Source: an uncultured Actinomycetes bacterium (GTDB taxonomy: Bacteria; Actinomycetota; Actinomycetes; Nanopelagicales; Nanopelagicaceae). Taken from it: a stretch of DNA of 46,706 nucleotides. Location of the stretch: positions 1 through 46,706 of the forward strand of contig CAILKF010000070.1 in NCBI GenBank assembly GCA_903834705.1, read 5' to 3'. The notes beneath the pieces were generated by a model. That model did no database searches and had not been told where the DNA came from. It worked only from the letters and a program-made list of their open reading frames with translations. Positions 33,844 to 43,374 of the stretch are shown piece after piece; position 1 is the stretch's first letter; each line of letters starts with the position of its first letter. The position numbers and the translations under genes are program-made.

Positions 33844-35772
33844 ATGGTCCGCAAGGTGTTATTTCGAACTGCCATATTTGGCGGCGGTATCGCCTTCATT
33901 GTTGGGGCAATAGCATTTGCTTTTGCGTATTTCACAGTCAATATTCCAAACCCAAACGACTATGTAAATAGCCAAGCAACAATAATTCAATATTCTAATG
34001 GCGCTGAAATTGGCAGAATTGGCGCGCAAAATCGAACAATCGTTCCACTGGCCAAAATTCCACTTAATGTTCGCCATGCTGTTCAAGCGGCAGAGGATAG
34101 AAGTTTTTACACAAATCGCGCCTTCAGTGTCACTGGAATTTTGAGAGCTGTTGTTAACAATTTGCGAGGCGGAGCACTACAAGGCGGCTCGACAATTACT
34201 CAACAATACGCAAAGACAGCGTTTCTAACGCCAGAAAGAAGTATTCAGCGAAAAATCAAGGAACTTGTTATTGCAATAAAACTAGAAAACCAACTTTCAA
34301 AAGATCAAATTTTTGAAAACTATCTCAACACCATCTACTTTGGTCGTGGCTCTTACGGAGTTGAGACAGCTGCTCAGCAATATTTCAATAGGAATGTCAA
34401 TCATCTAACACTGGCGCAATCTGCAGTTTTAGCAAGCATTTTACGATCCCCTGGATATTACGATCCCTCTTATTCAAAAGAGAATGTTGACAGATTGAAT
34501 GCTCGCTTCCACTATGTAATTAACGGAATGCTCGACGCTAAGTGGATTACGAAGAAAGAGGCAGATGCAATAAAGTTTCCATTAGTTCGAGACAGAGTTA
34601 CTTCAGGTTCACTCTCGGGCCCCAAGGGCCACATCATTGCTTTGGCTCAAAAAGATCTTAACGCTTTAGGGTTTAGCGACGATCAATTAATGATTGGTGG
34701 ATTGATTGTAAGAACAACTCTTGATCAAAAAGCACAGCAATCTGCAGTAGACGCCGTTGATAAACAAACTCCAACTAAGGCCCCAGAAGATCTACATATT
34801 GGACTTGTTGCAGTTAGACCAGGTAGTGGCGAAATCATTGCTTTATATGGTGGAAAAGATTATTTGGTGCGCCAACTCAGTGACGCAACCCAAGCAATCG
34901 CTCTAGCGGGTTCCACCTTCAAACCATTTGCACTCATCGCAGCTCTAGAGCAAGGAATCCCACTAACTTCAGTATGGGATGGAAATTCTCCGCAAGTTTT
35001 TGATGATTTAGGTAAACCATATCCAGTTTCCAACTATGGAGATGAACAATGGGGACAAGTCGGTTTACTTAAAGCAACAGCGCACTCAGTAAATACGGTT
35101 TATGTTCCCTTAGGAATTAAAGTTGGACCAGATAAAGTTGTTGATGTCGCAAGACGGGCAGGAATTCCACAAAGTGTTGCGCTTATGCCAACGCCGTCCG
35201 TAGTTCTTGGACCAGCAAGCCCACATGTCATTGACATTGCGGCTGCCTATGCAACCTTTGCAGCACAAGGAATTTATGCGAAGCCTTATTTAATCAGCCA
35301 AGTACAGGGACCCAACAAAGGTGTTCTTTACGAAGCTAAACCACAAGGACAAGAAGTGTTTTCTAAAGATGTAATGGCTGACCTTACCTACGCATTAGCT
35401 GAAGTTGTTCGCAATGGAACTGCTACATACGGAACTTCTGGATTAGGCAGACCCGCTGCAGGAAAGACAGGAACAAGCGAGCAGAACGCCTCTGCATGGT
35501 TTAGTGGATATACCCCGCAACTTGCCGCCTCTGTAGCATTTTTTAAAGACAACGCCTCTATGACACTCAATGGAATTGGAGGACTTACTTCAGTAACAGG
35601 TGGAACTTTCCCCGCAAAAGTGTGGACTGCATTTATGAAAGGCGCCCTTAAAGGCGAACCAAAAATGTATTTCCCAAAACCCGTAAATATTGGTGGAACA
35701 GATCCGATTGTGATGACAACACCATCCCCAACAACTGAGCTAACCAGCCCTACTCCAAACCAAACACCTTAA
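33844..35772 (+). CDS. ponA: Bifunctional penicillin-binding protein, class A (transglycosylase/transpeptidase)
   Basis: Polymerises and cross-links peptidoglycan on the outer face of the membrane. The 642-residue protein has one N-terminal membrane anchor (about 10-32). A GT51 domain follows, with the catalytic Glu in AAEDRSFYTN and the motif GGSTITQQYAKTAF. The transpeptidase domain has SxxK in AGSTFKPF, SxN in SVNTVY, and KTGT in AGKTGTSEQN. A short Pro/Thr-rich tail ends the protein; PASTA domains are absent. Corresponds to ponA1 by position. The next gene follows in 10 bp. Confidence 0.96.
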   Translation: MVRKVLFRTAIFGGGIAFIVGAIAFAFAYFTVNIPNPNDYVNSQATIIQYSNGAEIGRIGAQNRTIVPLAKIPLNVRHAVQAAEDRSFYTNRAFSVTGILRAVVNNLRGGALQGGSTITQQYAKTAFLTPERSIQRKIKELVIAIKLENQLSKDQIFENYLNTIYFGRGSYGVETAAQQYFNRNVNHLTLAQSAVLASILRSPGYYDPSYSKENVDRLNARFHYVINGMLDAKWITKKEADAIKFPLVRDRVTSGSLSGPKGHIIALAQKDLNALGFSDDQLMIGGLIVRTTLDQKAQQSAVDAVDKQTPTKAPEDLHIGLVAVRPGSGEIIALYGGKDYLVRQLSDATQAIALAGSTFKPFALIAALEQGIPLTSVWDGNSPQVFDDLGKPYPVSNYGDEQWGQVGLLKATAHSVNTVYVPLGIKVGPDKVVDVARRAGIPQSVALMPTPSVVLGPASPHVIDIAAAYATFAAQGIYAKPYLISQVQGPNKGVLYEAKPQGQEVFSKDVMADLTYALAEVVRNGTATYGTSGLGRPAAGKTGTSEQNASAWFSGYTPQLAASVAFFKDNASMTLNGIGGLTSVTGGTFPAKVWTAFMKGALKGEPKMYFPKPVNIGGTDPIVMTTPSPTTELTSPTPNQTP

Positions 35773-35782
35773 GGAAGGTGCG

Positions 35783-37024
35783 ATGCGCACTGCCTTTAGA
35801 TGGAGTCCTTTAGTTTTCATACTCGTTGGCTTGAGCATTTTTGCATCCGTACTCTCCTTTATTAAGTCAGAACATTGCCGGGGCAATCTTTGGTCATCAC
35901 CTGATGTTGTAATTCACGCTTGTTATTCAGACATTCCGGCTTTATTTACCAGTCATCATCTAGATGAGCACCAGTGGTCATACCAAGGCGGTTCCACTTC
36001 TGTCGAATACCCCACTTTGATGGGTGTCGTAATGTGGGCGACAGCGTGGCTAGTCCCTAGCGGAGAGAATTCACCGCGAACCTATTTCGATATCAATATT
36101 TTCTTTATCGCATTACTTTTAATTGTCAGCGTCTTAATCATAGGAAAGATTCGCCCCCAGTTTGCATACCTTGTTCCATTATCGCCAGCACTTATCGCAT
36201 CTCTCTATATAAACTGGGACCTTTGGGGTATTGCAACAATGCTCTTAGCAATTCATTTATTTGATAGACAGAAATACTCATTAAGTGCAATTTCCTTAGC
36301 AATTTCCATTGCAACCAAATTCTTTTCGATCTTACTTATATTGCCGGCGATTTTTATTCTTTGGCGTAGAAACGAAATACGTGAAGCAGCAAGATATTTA
36401 GTTGTTACAACAAGTGTTTGGCTAATTATAAATTTACCTGTCATTTTAACTACTCCTAAGGGATGGTGGACTTTTTACCAATTAAATCTTTCAAGGAAAT
36501 CAGAGTGGGGATCTATCTGGTACGCATTTTCATTACTCGGCTTTGATGTAAAGAATTTAAATTACATTTCAATCCTGATTTTATTTGCAATTTTTCTTGC
36601 TATGGCTATCTATTTATTTGAACTATCTACCACCCCAACCCTTGCACAGGTAAGTTTTATCTTGATGGCAAGTGTTTTGTGTGTTGGAAAGGTTTACTCG
36701 CCACAATATGTTCTCTGGTTAGTGCCTTTAGCAGCGATTGCAATAACAAATAAGAAAGCGCTACCTGCTTTCTGGATATGGCAAATAGGTGAGGGGATTT
36801 ATCACATCGCTATTTGGGAACATTTAGCCAGCGGCGCCGGTGGCCACCATTTTGGACTTCCTGCCGGCGGTTATGCCATTGCCGCCCTCCTTCGGGCAGG
36901 CACTTGCGCTTACTTCATAGGCACATTGGTGGCTTTAAGCCTTAAAAACAGCTCCCCACAGCTAAAAGATGGGCACAGACCAGTTCTCGATTTTCTATTC
37001 GGCTCCTCCTCGAGTTACCCTTAA
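35783..37024 (+). CDS. Polytopic membrane protein, GT87/DUF2029 mannosyltransferase-like
   Basis: Predicted integral membrane glycosyltransferase using a polyprenyl-linked sugar donor; the acceptor is unknown. The 413 residues have about ten hydrophobic segments. After the first helix an extracytoplasmic loop includes SVEYPTLMGVVMWAT, and a later loop SPQYVLWLVPL carries aromatic and proline residues typical of GT-C enzymes. Position after ponA matches Rv0051. ATG at 35783 with AAGGAAGG, so co-transcribed with ponA. Confidence is moderate since GT-C families diverge strongly. Confidence 0.75.
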   Translation: MRTAFRWSPLVFILVGLSIFASVLSFIKSEHCRGNLWSSPDVVIHACYSDIPALFTSHHLDEHQWSYQGGSTSVEYPTLMGVVMWATAWLVPSGENSPRTYFDINIFFIALLLIVSVLIIGKIRPQFAYLVPLSPALIASLYINWDLWGIATMLLAIHLFDRQKYSLSAISLAISIATKFFSILLILPAIFILWRRNEIREAARYLVVTTSVWLIINLPVILTTPKGWWTFYQLNLSRKSEWGSIWYAFSLLGFDVKNLNYISILILFAIFLAMAIYLFELSTTPTLAQVSFILMASVLCVGKVYSPQYVLWLVPLAAIAITNKKALPAFWIWQIGEGIYHIAIWEHLASGAGGHHFGLPAGGYAIAALLRAGTCAYFIGTLVALSLKNSSPQLKDGHRPVLDFLFGSSSSYP

Positions 37025-37139
37025 CCCCCTTGCCAGGCAGGTGAATCTTTTGAAGATTTACCTTATTGGTTAGGAGCAATAACTCTCCTGTCACGGAAAT
37101 ACCGTGGCCGCTTTAGTCCAGAGGAGGTCGGGTTAACGC
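37025..37139 (+). promoter_or_regulatory. rpsF operon leader
   Basis: 115-bp gap before rpsF. It contains a hairpin CACGG-AAATA-CCGTG (37092-37106) followed by GGCCGC and then GAGGAGG, about 14 nt before the rpsF ATG. In other bacteria an S6:S18-binding mRNA hairpin in this position autoregulates the operon; this is a candidate only. No clear promoter pair was seen. Confidence 0.35.
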
Positions 37140-37424
37140 ATGCGTCACTATGAATTAATGGTCATCCTTGATCCAGAGTTAGAAGAAAGAACTGTCACAC
37201 CAAGCCTTGAGACATATCTCAAGATCATCAAAGAATCCGGCGGTCGCGTCGACAAGCTCGATGTTTGGGGCAAGCGTCGTATGTCATTTGAGATCCAAAA
37301 GAAATCTGAAGGAATCTACGCAGTTGTCGATATGCACTGCGAGCCAGCTGCGATAAAAGAGTTGGATCGTCAACTCAATTTAAATGAAGCAGTTCTGCGC
37401 ACCAAAGTAATGCGTCCAGAATAA
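37140..37424 (+). CDS. rpsF: 30S ribosomal protein S6
   Basis: Small-subunit protein that pairs with S18 on the platform. The 94 residues start [18 protein letters not shown] and include [17 protein letters not shown] and the C-terminal RTKVMRPE, all standard S6. No C-terminal poly-Glu extension. First gene of the conserved rpsF-ssb-rpsR-rplI operon, with dnaB after the terminator. Confidence 0.97.
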   Translation: MRHYELMVILDPELEERTVTPSLETYLKIIKESGGRVDKLDVWGKRRMSFEIQKKSEGIYAVVDMHCEPAAIKELDRQLNLNEAVLRTKVMRPE

Positions 37425-37479
37425 ATTCGAAACGCAACTTTAATCAGCATTAGAGTCAAGTAGATACGAGGAAACTAAG

Positions 37480-37986
37480 ATGGCAGCAGGAGACACCAAC
37501 ATCACTCTCATTGGTAACTTAACCGATGATCCAGAACTTCGCTTCACACCTTCTGGTTATGCAGTTGCAAATTTTACTGTTGCATCGACACCTCGAAACT
37601 ATGACAAGGCAACAAACACATGGAAAGACGGAGAAACACTTTTTCTTCGTTGCTCAATCTGGCGTGAAGCTGCAGAGAGCGTTGCTGAATCACTATCTAA
37701 AGGAACTCGCGTTATTGTCTCCGGCCGTTTGAAACAGCGTTCGTATGACACCAAAGAAGGAGAGAAGCGCACAGTCTTTGAATTAGAAGTTGACGAAATT
37801 GGTCCATCATTGCGTTACGCAACGGCAAAGGTCACTCGCACCCAACGCCAAGGCGGAGCCGCAACAGGTGGATTCTCTGCAACATCAGGTGATGTCGTTA
37901 ACGAAGATCCATGGGCTGCAGCATCAACACCTTCAACCGGAGGCGGATGGGCAAGTTCCACCGCTGACGATCAACCACCCTTTTAA
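37480..37986 (+). CDS. ssb: Single-stranded DNA-binding protein
   Basis: Coats single-stranded DNA in replication, repair and recombination. The 168 residues contain an OB fold (about 1-115: [51 protein letters not shown]) and a flexible Gly/Ala/Ser-rich linker. The acidic tip DDQPPF resembles the partner-binding DDDIPF tail. ATG at 37480 with GAGGAAA. Co-transcribed with rpsF and rpsR, as usual. Confidence 0.97.
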   Translation: MAAGDTNITLIGNLTDDPELRFTPSGYAVANFTVASTPRNYDKATNTWKDGETLFLRCSIWREAAESVAESLSKGTRVIVSGRLKQRSYDTKEGEKRTVFELEVDEIGPSLRYATAKVTRTQRQGGAATGGFSATSGDVVNEDPWAAASTPSTGGGWASSTADDQPPF

Positions 37987-38043
37987 TCCACCCACTATCC
38001 ATCCATTCCTGCCTAGGTAGGGCACCCGAAAAGGAGCACCACA

Positions 38044-38331
38044 ATGGGAGCACGTAATAACAGAGCGCTGAAAGAGCCGAAGAATAAATCAGCTAAGGCC
38101 GCAGCGCTTAATAAGAAGTTCAAGAAGAAGCCATGCAGTTTCTGTCGCGACAAGGTGACGTATATCGATTACAAAGATATTGCCACATTGCGTAAGTACA
38201 TCTCTGATCGCGGAAAAATTCGCGCTCGTCGAGTTACAGGCGCCTGCACACAACACCAACGCTCGGTTGCAACAGCTGTTAAGAACAGTCGTGAAGTTGC
38301 ACTCTTGCCCTACACATCTACAGCGAGATAA
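38044..38331 (+). CDS. rpsR: 30S ribosomal protein S18
   Basis: Small-subunit protein binding S6. The 95 residues include a basic N-terminal extension, then [38 protein letters not shown] and the C-terminal AREVALLPY-like EVALLPYTS. The CSFC pair and a later Cys suggest a zinc-binding (C+) form. ATG at 38044 with AAGGAG. Slightly longer than average due to the N-terminal tail. Confidence 0.97.
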   Translation: MGARNNRALKEPKNKSAKAAALNKKFKKKPCSFCRDKVTYIDYKDIATLRKYISDRGKIRARRVTGACTQHQRSVATAVKNSREVALLPYTSTAR

Positions 38332-38344
38332 GGGGATATAGAAA

Positions 38345-38794
38345 ATGAAACTCATCCTTACTCGTGAGGTATCAGGTTTAGGTCGCGCTGGCGATGTCGT
38401 AACCGTTAAAGACGGATTCGCACGTAACTACTTACTACCTCGTGGCAATGCAATTGCATGGTCACTTGGTGGAGAAAAGCAGATTGACGGAATTCGTCGC
38501 GCTCGCGCATCTCGCGAAATTCGCGACATTGATCATGCTAAAGAAGTAAAGTCACTTCTAGAGGGTGCAACAATTACAGTTTCTGTAAAAGTTGGTACTG
38601 CTGGACGTCTCTTTGGTTCTGTAACAGATAAAGATGTTGCAGCAGCTATCAAAGCCTCTACAGGTCAAGATATTGATCGTCATTCAATCAAAACTGCCGG
38701 ACACATCAAGAAGACCGGTGAGCACAACGTTAAGGTTTCACTTCCGCACCACATTGTTGCGAGTGTTACCGTGAAAGTTGTTGCTCTGGCATAA
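38345..38794 (+). CDS. rplI: 50S ribosomal protein L9
   Basis: Elongated large-subunit protein. The 149 residues carry the N-terminal L9 signature (LTREVSGLGRAGDVVTVKDGF followed by ARNYLLPRG), a long connecting helix and a C-terminal domain with GRLFGSVTDKDVAAAI. The spacing to rpsR is 13 bp. It is the last gene of the operon and is followed by a strong terminator. Confidence 0.97.
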   Translation: MKLILTREVSGLGRAGDVVTVKDGFARNYLLPRGNAIAWSLGGEKQIDGIRRARASREIRDIDHAKEVKSLLEGATITVSVKVGTAGRLFGSVTDKDVAAAIKASTGQDIDRHSIKTAGHIKKTGEHNVKVSLPHHIVASVTVKVVALA

Positions 38795-38810
38795 GCACGA
38801 AAAACTCTTA

Positions 38811-38847
38811 ACGGACTCGCTGATTACAGCGGGTCCGTTTTGGTTTT
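38811..38847 (+). terminator. Rho-independent terminator after rplI
   Basis: A 12-bp stem (38811-38822 with 38827-38838, one T-G wobble), loop ATTA, then TTTTGGTTTT. Stem arms begin ACGGAC and end GTCCGT. It separates the ribosomal operon from dnaB. The only textbook terminator I found in the window. Confidence 0.9.
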
Positions 38848-38960
38848 CAGGCAATTCTCATATCGTGAGACTTAAGGAATTATCTTTCTCCACACCTTTA
38901 CCTAGAGCTTGAACGGCTTTGACCTGCGCTTTTATCGCTAAAACCTCTTATAAATCAAAG

Positions 38961-39036
38961 TTACCCACAATTGATACACAGGGATTCCCACAGAGATAAC
39001 CCCTCTTATCCACATCAACCCACACCTTCACCCACA
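38961..39036 (+). promoter_or_regulatory. Phased array of DnaA-box-like motifs upstream of dnaB
   Basis: Six CACA-ended motifs: TTACCCACA (38961-38969), TGATACACA (38972-38980), ATTCCCACA (38984-38992), perfect TTATCCACA (39006-39014), AACCCACA (39017-39024), TCACCCACA (39028-39036). Their ends are 11, 12, 22, 10 and 12 bp apart, close to one helical turn each. The surrounding 38850-39119 holds no gene; a hairpin GGGCA-GTACA-TGCCC (39093-39107) lies nearer dnaB. Confidence 0.55.
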
Positions 39037-39119
39037 TCCAGATCTGCGCTATCTCGCTTCTGCTCACCCGAATACATAACCTTCACCCACCAGGGCAGTA
39101 CATGCCCTTTAAGCAATAA

Positions 39120-40547
39120 ATGTCAGTGCCTTTTGAGAGGGTGGTGAGCGTGAGCATCGCAGAACTACCTAATCGCACTGGCCGAAACGAGCCAGAATTC
39201 GAACGCACCCCACCTCAAGATCTCATTGCTGAGCAAAGTGTTTTGGGCGGAATGTTGCTCAGTAAAGATGCAATTGCAGATGTTGTTGAAGTGTTGCGTG
39301 AACGTGATTTTTATCGACCAGCACACGAAATTATTTACGACACAATTTTAGATTTATATGGCAGAGGCGAACCTGCTGATGCAGTTACAGTTTCTGCAGA
39401 GTTAACAAAACGCGGAGACATTGCACGCGCAGGTGGTGCGCCATATTTACATACACTTATTTCATCCGTTCCAACAGCTGCCAATGCTGGCTACTACGCA
39501 AAAATTGTTCGCGAACGCGCAATTATGCGACGACTCGTTGAAGCAGGAACAAAGATTGTTCAATTGGGTTATTCAGCCGAAGGCGATGTCGATGATTCGG
39601 TAGATCAAGCACAAGCCGAGGTCTATTCCGTAACTGAACGTCGCGCTAATGAAGATTACGTGCAACTGAGTACATTGTTACCACAGGCGCTAGATGAAAT
39701 CGAAGCAATCTCTAAAGGTGTTGGTGCAGAAGGAGTTAAGACTGGTTTCAAAGATTTAGACTCACTCACAAATGGATTACATCCCGGAAACATGATTGTT
39801 CTTGCTGCAAGACCTGCTGTGGGTAAATCAACACTCGGTTTAGATATTGCGCGCCATGCGTCTATTACAGACGGCAATACATCAGTAATTTTCTCGCTGG
39901 AAATGAGTCGTTCAGAAATCACAATGCGTATGTTGTCAGCAGAGGCACGTGTTGGTCTTAATAACATTCGCGCAGGAAATCTCAGCGACGATGAATGGTC
40001 TCGTATGGCTCGACGCATGGGAGAGATTTCTGCAGCACCTCTCTTTATTGATGATTCGCCAAACCTTTCACTCATGGAGATACGGGCAAAAGCGCGTCGT
40101 CTTAAGCAACGCCACAACCTTAAATTGATTGTGATCGACTATTTGCAGTTGATGACGAGCGGAAAACGCGTAGAGAGTCGCCAACAAGAAGTATCGGAGT
40201 TCTCTCGCCAGTTAAAGCTCCTAGCTAAAGAGCTAGATGTGCCTGTAATCGCCATTTCACAGCTCAACCGTTCTCCAGAACAACGTACAGATAAGAAGCC
40301 AATGCTTTCAGACTTACGTGAATCCGGTTCGATCGAGCAGGATGCCGACGTTGTAATCCTTCTTCATCGCGATGATATGTACGACAATCAAAACCGAACT
40401 GGTGAGGCAGATTTAATTATTGCAAAACACAGAAACGGACCAACGCGCACAATTACAGTGTCAGCACAACTTCACTTTGCTCGCTTTGTAGATATGCCTC
40501 AAAACAATACTCCACAGGATTACACGCAACAACGAAACGAAGATTAG
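39120..40547 (+). CDS. dnaB: Replicative DNA helicase DnaB
   Basis: Hexameric helicase that unwinds DNA at the fork. The 475-residue protein has the N-terminal DnaB domain (PPQDLIAEQSVLGGMLLS) and a RecA-like motor: Walker A ARPAVGKSTLGLDIA, Walker B LIVIDYLQLM, and SQLNRSPEQR. No intein interrupts the motor, unlike mycobacterial DnaB. The start may be ATG at 39120 or, better supplied with a ribosome binding site (GAGAGG), GTG at 39150. The loader DciA is encoded at 14123-14575. The stop overlaps the convergent EamA gene by 4 bp. Confidence 0.96.
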   Translation: MSVPFERVVSVSIAELPNRTGRNEPEFERTPPQDLIAEQSVLGGMLLSKDAIADVVEVLRERDFYRPAHEIIYDTILDLYGRGEPADAVTVSAELTKRGDIARAGGAPYLHTLISSVPTAANAGYYAKIVRERAIMRRLVEAGTKIVQLGYSAEGDVDDSVDQAQAEVYSVTERRANEDYVQLSTLLPQALDEIEAISKGVGAEGVKTGFKDLDSLTNGLHPGNMIVLAARPAVGKSTLGLDIARHASITDGNTSVIFSLEMSRSEITMRMLSAEARVGLNNIRAGNLSDDEWSRMARRMGEISAAPLFIDDSPNLSLMEIRAKARRLKQRHNLKLIVIDYLQLMTSGKRVESRQQEVSEFSRQLKLLAKELDVPVIAISQLNRSPEQRTDKKPMLSDLRESGSIEQDADVVILLHRDDMYDNQNRTGEADLIIAKHRNGPTRTITVSAQLHFARFVDMPQNNTPQDYTQQRNED

Positions 40548-41464
40548 CGAGTAGACCTTCTTGCCCGCTCTGCGGCAATAATTCCCATAAATACAAAGAC
40601 GCCACCGACTAATTGAACTGGTTTCAAAGTTTCACTAAGCCAAACCCACGCTATTCCGCCTGCAACTACAGGTTCGATCATAGTAATAACACTACTTGTG
40701 GCAGCTGCCAATTCTTTTATGCCATGGAGAATAAGAATGTAAGGAAGGATGGTTCCCATTACAACAATCCATAGGAATAGCACCCAGCCTGGAAGGTTGT
40801 AATGACTAAAAATTCCTAACAGATTTATGTTTTCGGAAAAAACACCGAATGGGAAACTCCAAATTGGAGTAATGATTAACCAAACGATTGTTGCAAAGCC
40901 AAACCCCCACACAGTTAGCGATTCTGTACTTCGCTTTGCTCCGAGCTTTTCTCCCAGCAAAAAATATCCAGCTAATGCAAAAGCATCAAGAAATGCTGCG
41001 ATAACACCAATTCCATCAAGGGTTAGTCCTTGCCACACCCGAGCAACCAAAAATAGGCCACCGAATCCCAAGGCTATGGAAAACCACATCAATTTAGGGA
41101 CGAATTTTTTCTTAACAAATCGAATATAAAGGACAATCCAAATGGGCGCGGTAAATTCAATAATAAGTGAAATACTCACCGGCATTCTCGAAATTGCAAT
41201 GAAGTACCCAACCTGAACGGCGGCCATTCCAATCGCACCGTAGGCAGCCAGCGCCGCTATTTCCCCTTTCTTAACGCGCAATGATTGTCGATTTCGAAGA
41301 AGGACATAGAAGGCAATAATGATAAAAGCACCAGTACATCGCACCTGAGTTAGGCGCCATGCAGATAATCCGCTTGTAAGAACTAACTTCGCAACTATTC
41401 CGTTGAAAGCAAAGAGACATGCGCCGAGGATGAGAAAAAGTTCAGCGCGAAATTTTCTGAGCAT
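40544..41464 (-). CDS. EamA family (DMT) transporter
   Basis: Predicted exporter or permease of the drug/metabolite transporter superfamily. The 306 residues form about ten membrane helices in two EamA repeats (about 5-140 and 150-295), the second including MIEPVVAGGIAWVWLSE, the usual glycine-proline motif. Substrate unknown. ATG at 41464 has TATACT six nucleotides upstream, a strong -10-like match, so the mRNA is probably leaderless. The stop codon overlaps that of convergent dnaB. Confidence 0.87.
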   Translation of the reverse strand: MLRKFRAELFLILGACLFAFNGIVAKLVLTSGLSAWRLTQVRCTGAFIIIAFYVLLRNRQSLRVKKGEIAALAAYGAIGMAAVQVGYFIAISRMPVSISLIIEFTAPIWIVLYIRFVKKKFVPKLMWFSIALGFGGLFLVARVWQGLTLDGIGVIAAFLDAFALAGYFLLGEKLGAKRSTESLTVWGFGFATIVWLIITPIWSFPFGVFSENINLLGIFSHYNLPGWVLFLWIVVMGTILPYILILHGIKELAAATSSVITMIEPVVAGGIAWVWLSETLKPVQLVGGVFVFMGIIAAERARRSTR

Positions 41465-41470
41465 CCTGCG

Positions 41471-41476
41471 AGTATA
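41471..41476 (-). promoter_or_regulatory. Candidate -10 element of the EamA gene (leaderless)
   Basis: TATACT on the minus strand, then CGCAGG, then the ATG. One of the closest matches to TATAAT among the leaderless candidates in this window. Confidence 0.5.
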
Positions 41477-41478
41477 CT

Positions 41479-43314
41479 TTAGAAAGCTTGCTCAGAGATC
41501 TCCATAATCGCACTATCGGTAGATTCAACGATCATTCTGTCAGCAGTGATATGTGGCAAATAATTAAGCACAAAGAATTTAGCGCTGGCGACCTTGCCTA
41601 GATAGAACTGAGACTCTTTCTCAGTGATTCCAGGAACTTTTGACTTGGCAATTGATATTTCAGCGCTACGCAGTAGTAACCACGCGGTAATTACATCTCC
41701 AACAGCCATTAACGCGCGAGAGGTATTGAGACCAACTTTGTAGATTTCATCGGATTTCTCTTGAGAAGCCATCGCGTGGCCAACAAGAACTCCAATAATT
41801 CCGTTGAGATCTCCGAGAGCCTTCAATAGCGCGTTCTTCTCATCAGCCAAATCTCCACCTGATTGTGCGAAGGCTGTAATTTCCTTACCAAGCAAACCAA
41901 GAGCACGTCCGCCATCTTTAACCACTTTACGGAAAAAGAAATCCAACCCTTGAATTGCAGTTGTTCCTTCATACAAAGTATCGATCTTTGCATCGCGAAC
42001 ATATTGTTCTAATGGCCAATCTTGAGTGAATCCAGAACCACCAAATGTTTGAAGAGATTCAGTACCCAATAACGTCCAAGATTTTTCACTTCCAAAACCT
42101 TTGACAACTGGTAGTAGTAAATCATTGAGGGCTTCAAGATCATCTAACTTATCTTTATCTCCCCCGTCAGCCCGAGCCATTGCAACCGCATCTTGTATAG
42201 ATGCTGTGTAAAGAACAAGTGCGCGCATTCCTTCGGAGTACGCCTTTTGAACCATGAGAGAGCGGCGGACGTCTGGATGGTTAATGATGGGTACGCGGGG
42301 GCTGGCTTTATCATTCATGACTTTCATATCGCCACCCTGGATTCGAGTCTTGGCATATGCAAGCGCATGTTGGTAGCCGGTAGAAAGCGTTGCTATTGCT
42401 TTCGTTCCAACCATCATTCGAGCGAATTCAATAATCTTAAACATCTGAGAGATACCTTCGTGGACATCTCCAAGTAAGTACCCAACAGCGGGCTCTTTTT
42501 CTCCCAAATTCATTTCACAAGTGGCTGAAACATTAAGGCCCATTTTGTGTTCAACTTTTGTTACATAGACGCCATTGCGTTTTCCTAATGCGCCAGTTTC
42601 AAAATCAAACATCAACTTTGGTACAAGGAAAAGGCTTAAACCTTTTGTACCTGGACCTCCGCCTTCGCGGCGCGCTAAAACATAATGAATGATATTTTCA
42701 TTGAGATCACTATCACCAGATGTAATAAATCTTTTCGTGCCCGTAACGTGCCAAGTGCCATCGCTTTGCACAACGGCCTTTGCGCGACCTGCGCCAACAT
42801 CACTACCGGCATCAGGTTCAGTTAACATCATGGTTGCTCCCCAGTCGTTATCGACCATGAGCTTCGCCATTTTCTTTTGTTGATCGTTACCCAACATATA
42901 TGCAACATGAGCAAAGGCGGTGCCCGAGGCATAAATGTGAATCGATGGATTTGACCCTAAAATCATTTCAGCAATTGCCCAACGCACTGATGCGGGAATA
43001 ATTGTTCCGCCAATTTCAACCGGGGCATCTATCCGCCACCATTCACCGTCTATATATGAGCGATACGATTTTTTAAATGAAGGTGGAACTTTTATATCGC
43101 CCGTTGTGGCATTGAATTCAACGCCAAGACGATCTCCTTCAATAAAGGATGCTGCCAAATCATTTTCGGAGAGACGTTTAACTTCCTCGAGCATTCCCAT
43201 GACTGTTTCGCGATCAAGTTCTGAGTAAATTGATTTTCCGAGAACACTTCCGCGATCTAATAGATCAAAGAGTGCGAATTCAATATCGCGCAGATTTGAG
43301 ATGTAGTGACCCAT
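41479..43314 (-). CDS. Acyl-CoA dehydrogenase (FadE5-like, long form)
   Basis: Flavoenzyme that introduces the 2,3 double bond of acyl-CoA in beta-oxidation. The 611-residue protein is of the long class with N- and C-terminal extensions. It shows MMLTEPDAGSDVGAGRAKA (FAD and substrate binding), GTKRFITSGD, and the catalytic Glu in TLYEGTTAIQGLD. The electron acceptor would be an ETF or a dedicated dehydrogenase, not seen here. ATG at 43314 with AAGGAG. A TetR-type palindrome (43375-43386) lies upstream, which would fit acyl-CoA-responsive control. Divergent from dcd. Confidence 0.93.
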   Translation of the reverse strand: MGHYISNLRDIEFALFDLLDRGSVLGKSIYSELDRETVMGMLEEVKRLSENDLAASFIEGDRLGVEFNATTGDIKVPPSFKKSYRSYIDGEWWRIDAPVEIGGTIIPASVRWAIAEMILGSNPSIHIYASGTAFAHVAYMLGNDQQKKMAKLMVDNDWGATMMLTEPDAGSDVGAGRAKAVVQSDGTWHVTGTKRFITSGDSDLNENIIHYVLARREGGGPGTKGLSLFLVPKLMFDFETGALGKRNGVYVTKVEHKMGLNVSATCEMNLGEKEPAVGYLLGDVHEGISQMFKIIEFARMMVGTKAIATLSTGYQHALAYAKTRIQGGDMKVMNDKASPRVPIINHPDVRRSLMVQKAYSEGMRALVLYTASIQDAVAMARADGGDKDKLDDLEALNDLLLPVVKGFGSEKSWTLLGTESLQTFGGSGFTQDWPLEQYVRDAKIDTLYEGTTAIQGLDFFFRKVVKDGGRALGLLGKEITAFAQSGGDLADEKNALLKALGDLNGIIGVLVGHAMASQEKSDEIYKVGLNTSRALMAVGDVITAWLLLRSAEISIAKSKVPGITEKESQFYLGKVASAKFFVLNYLPHITADRMIVESTDSAIMEISEQAF

Positions 43315-43374
43315 GAGAAAAAGACTCCTTATGCGCTCAAGGCGAGCCCTCGAGTGCTACTGACCTAAGGATGC

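Noticed and set aside
39120-40547. Intein in dnaB
   Set aside because: The motor motifs are contiguous and the protein has normal length (475 residues).
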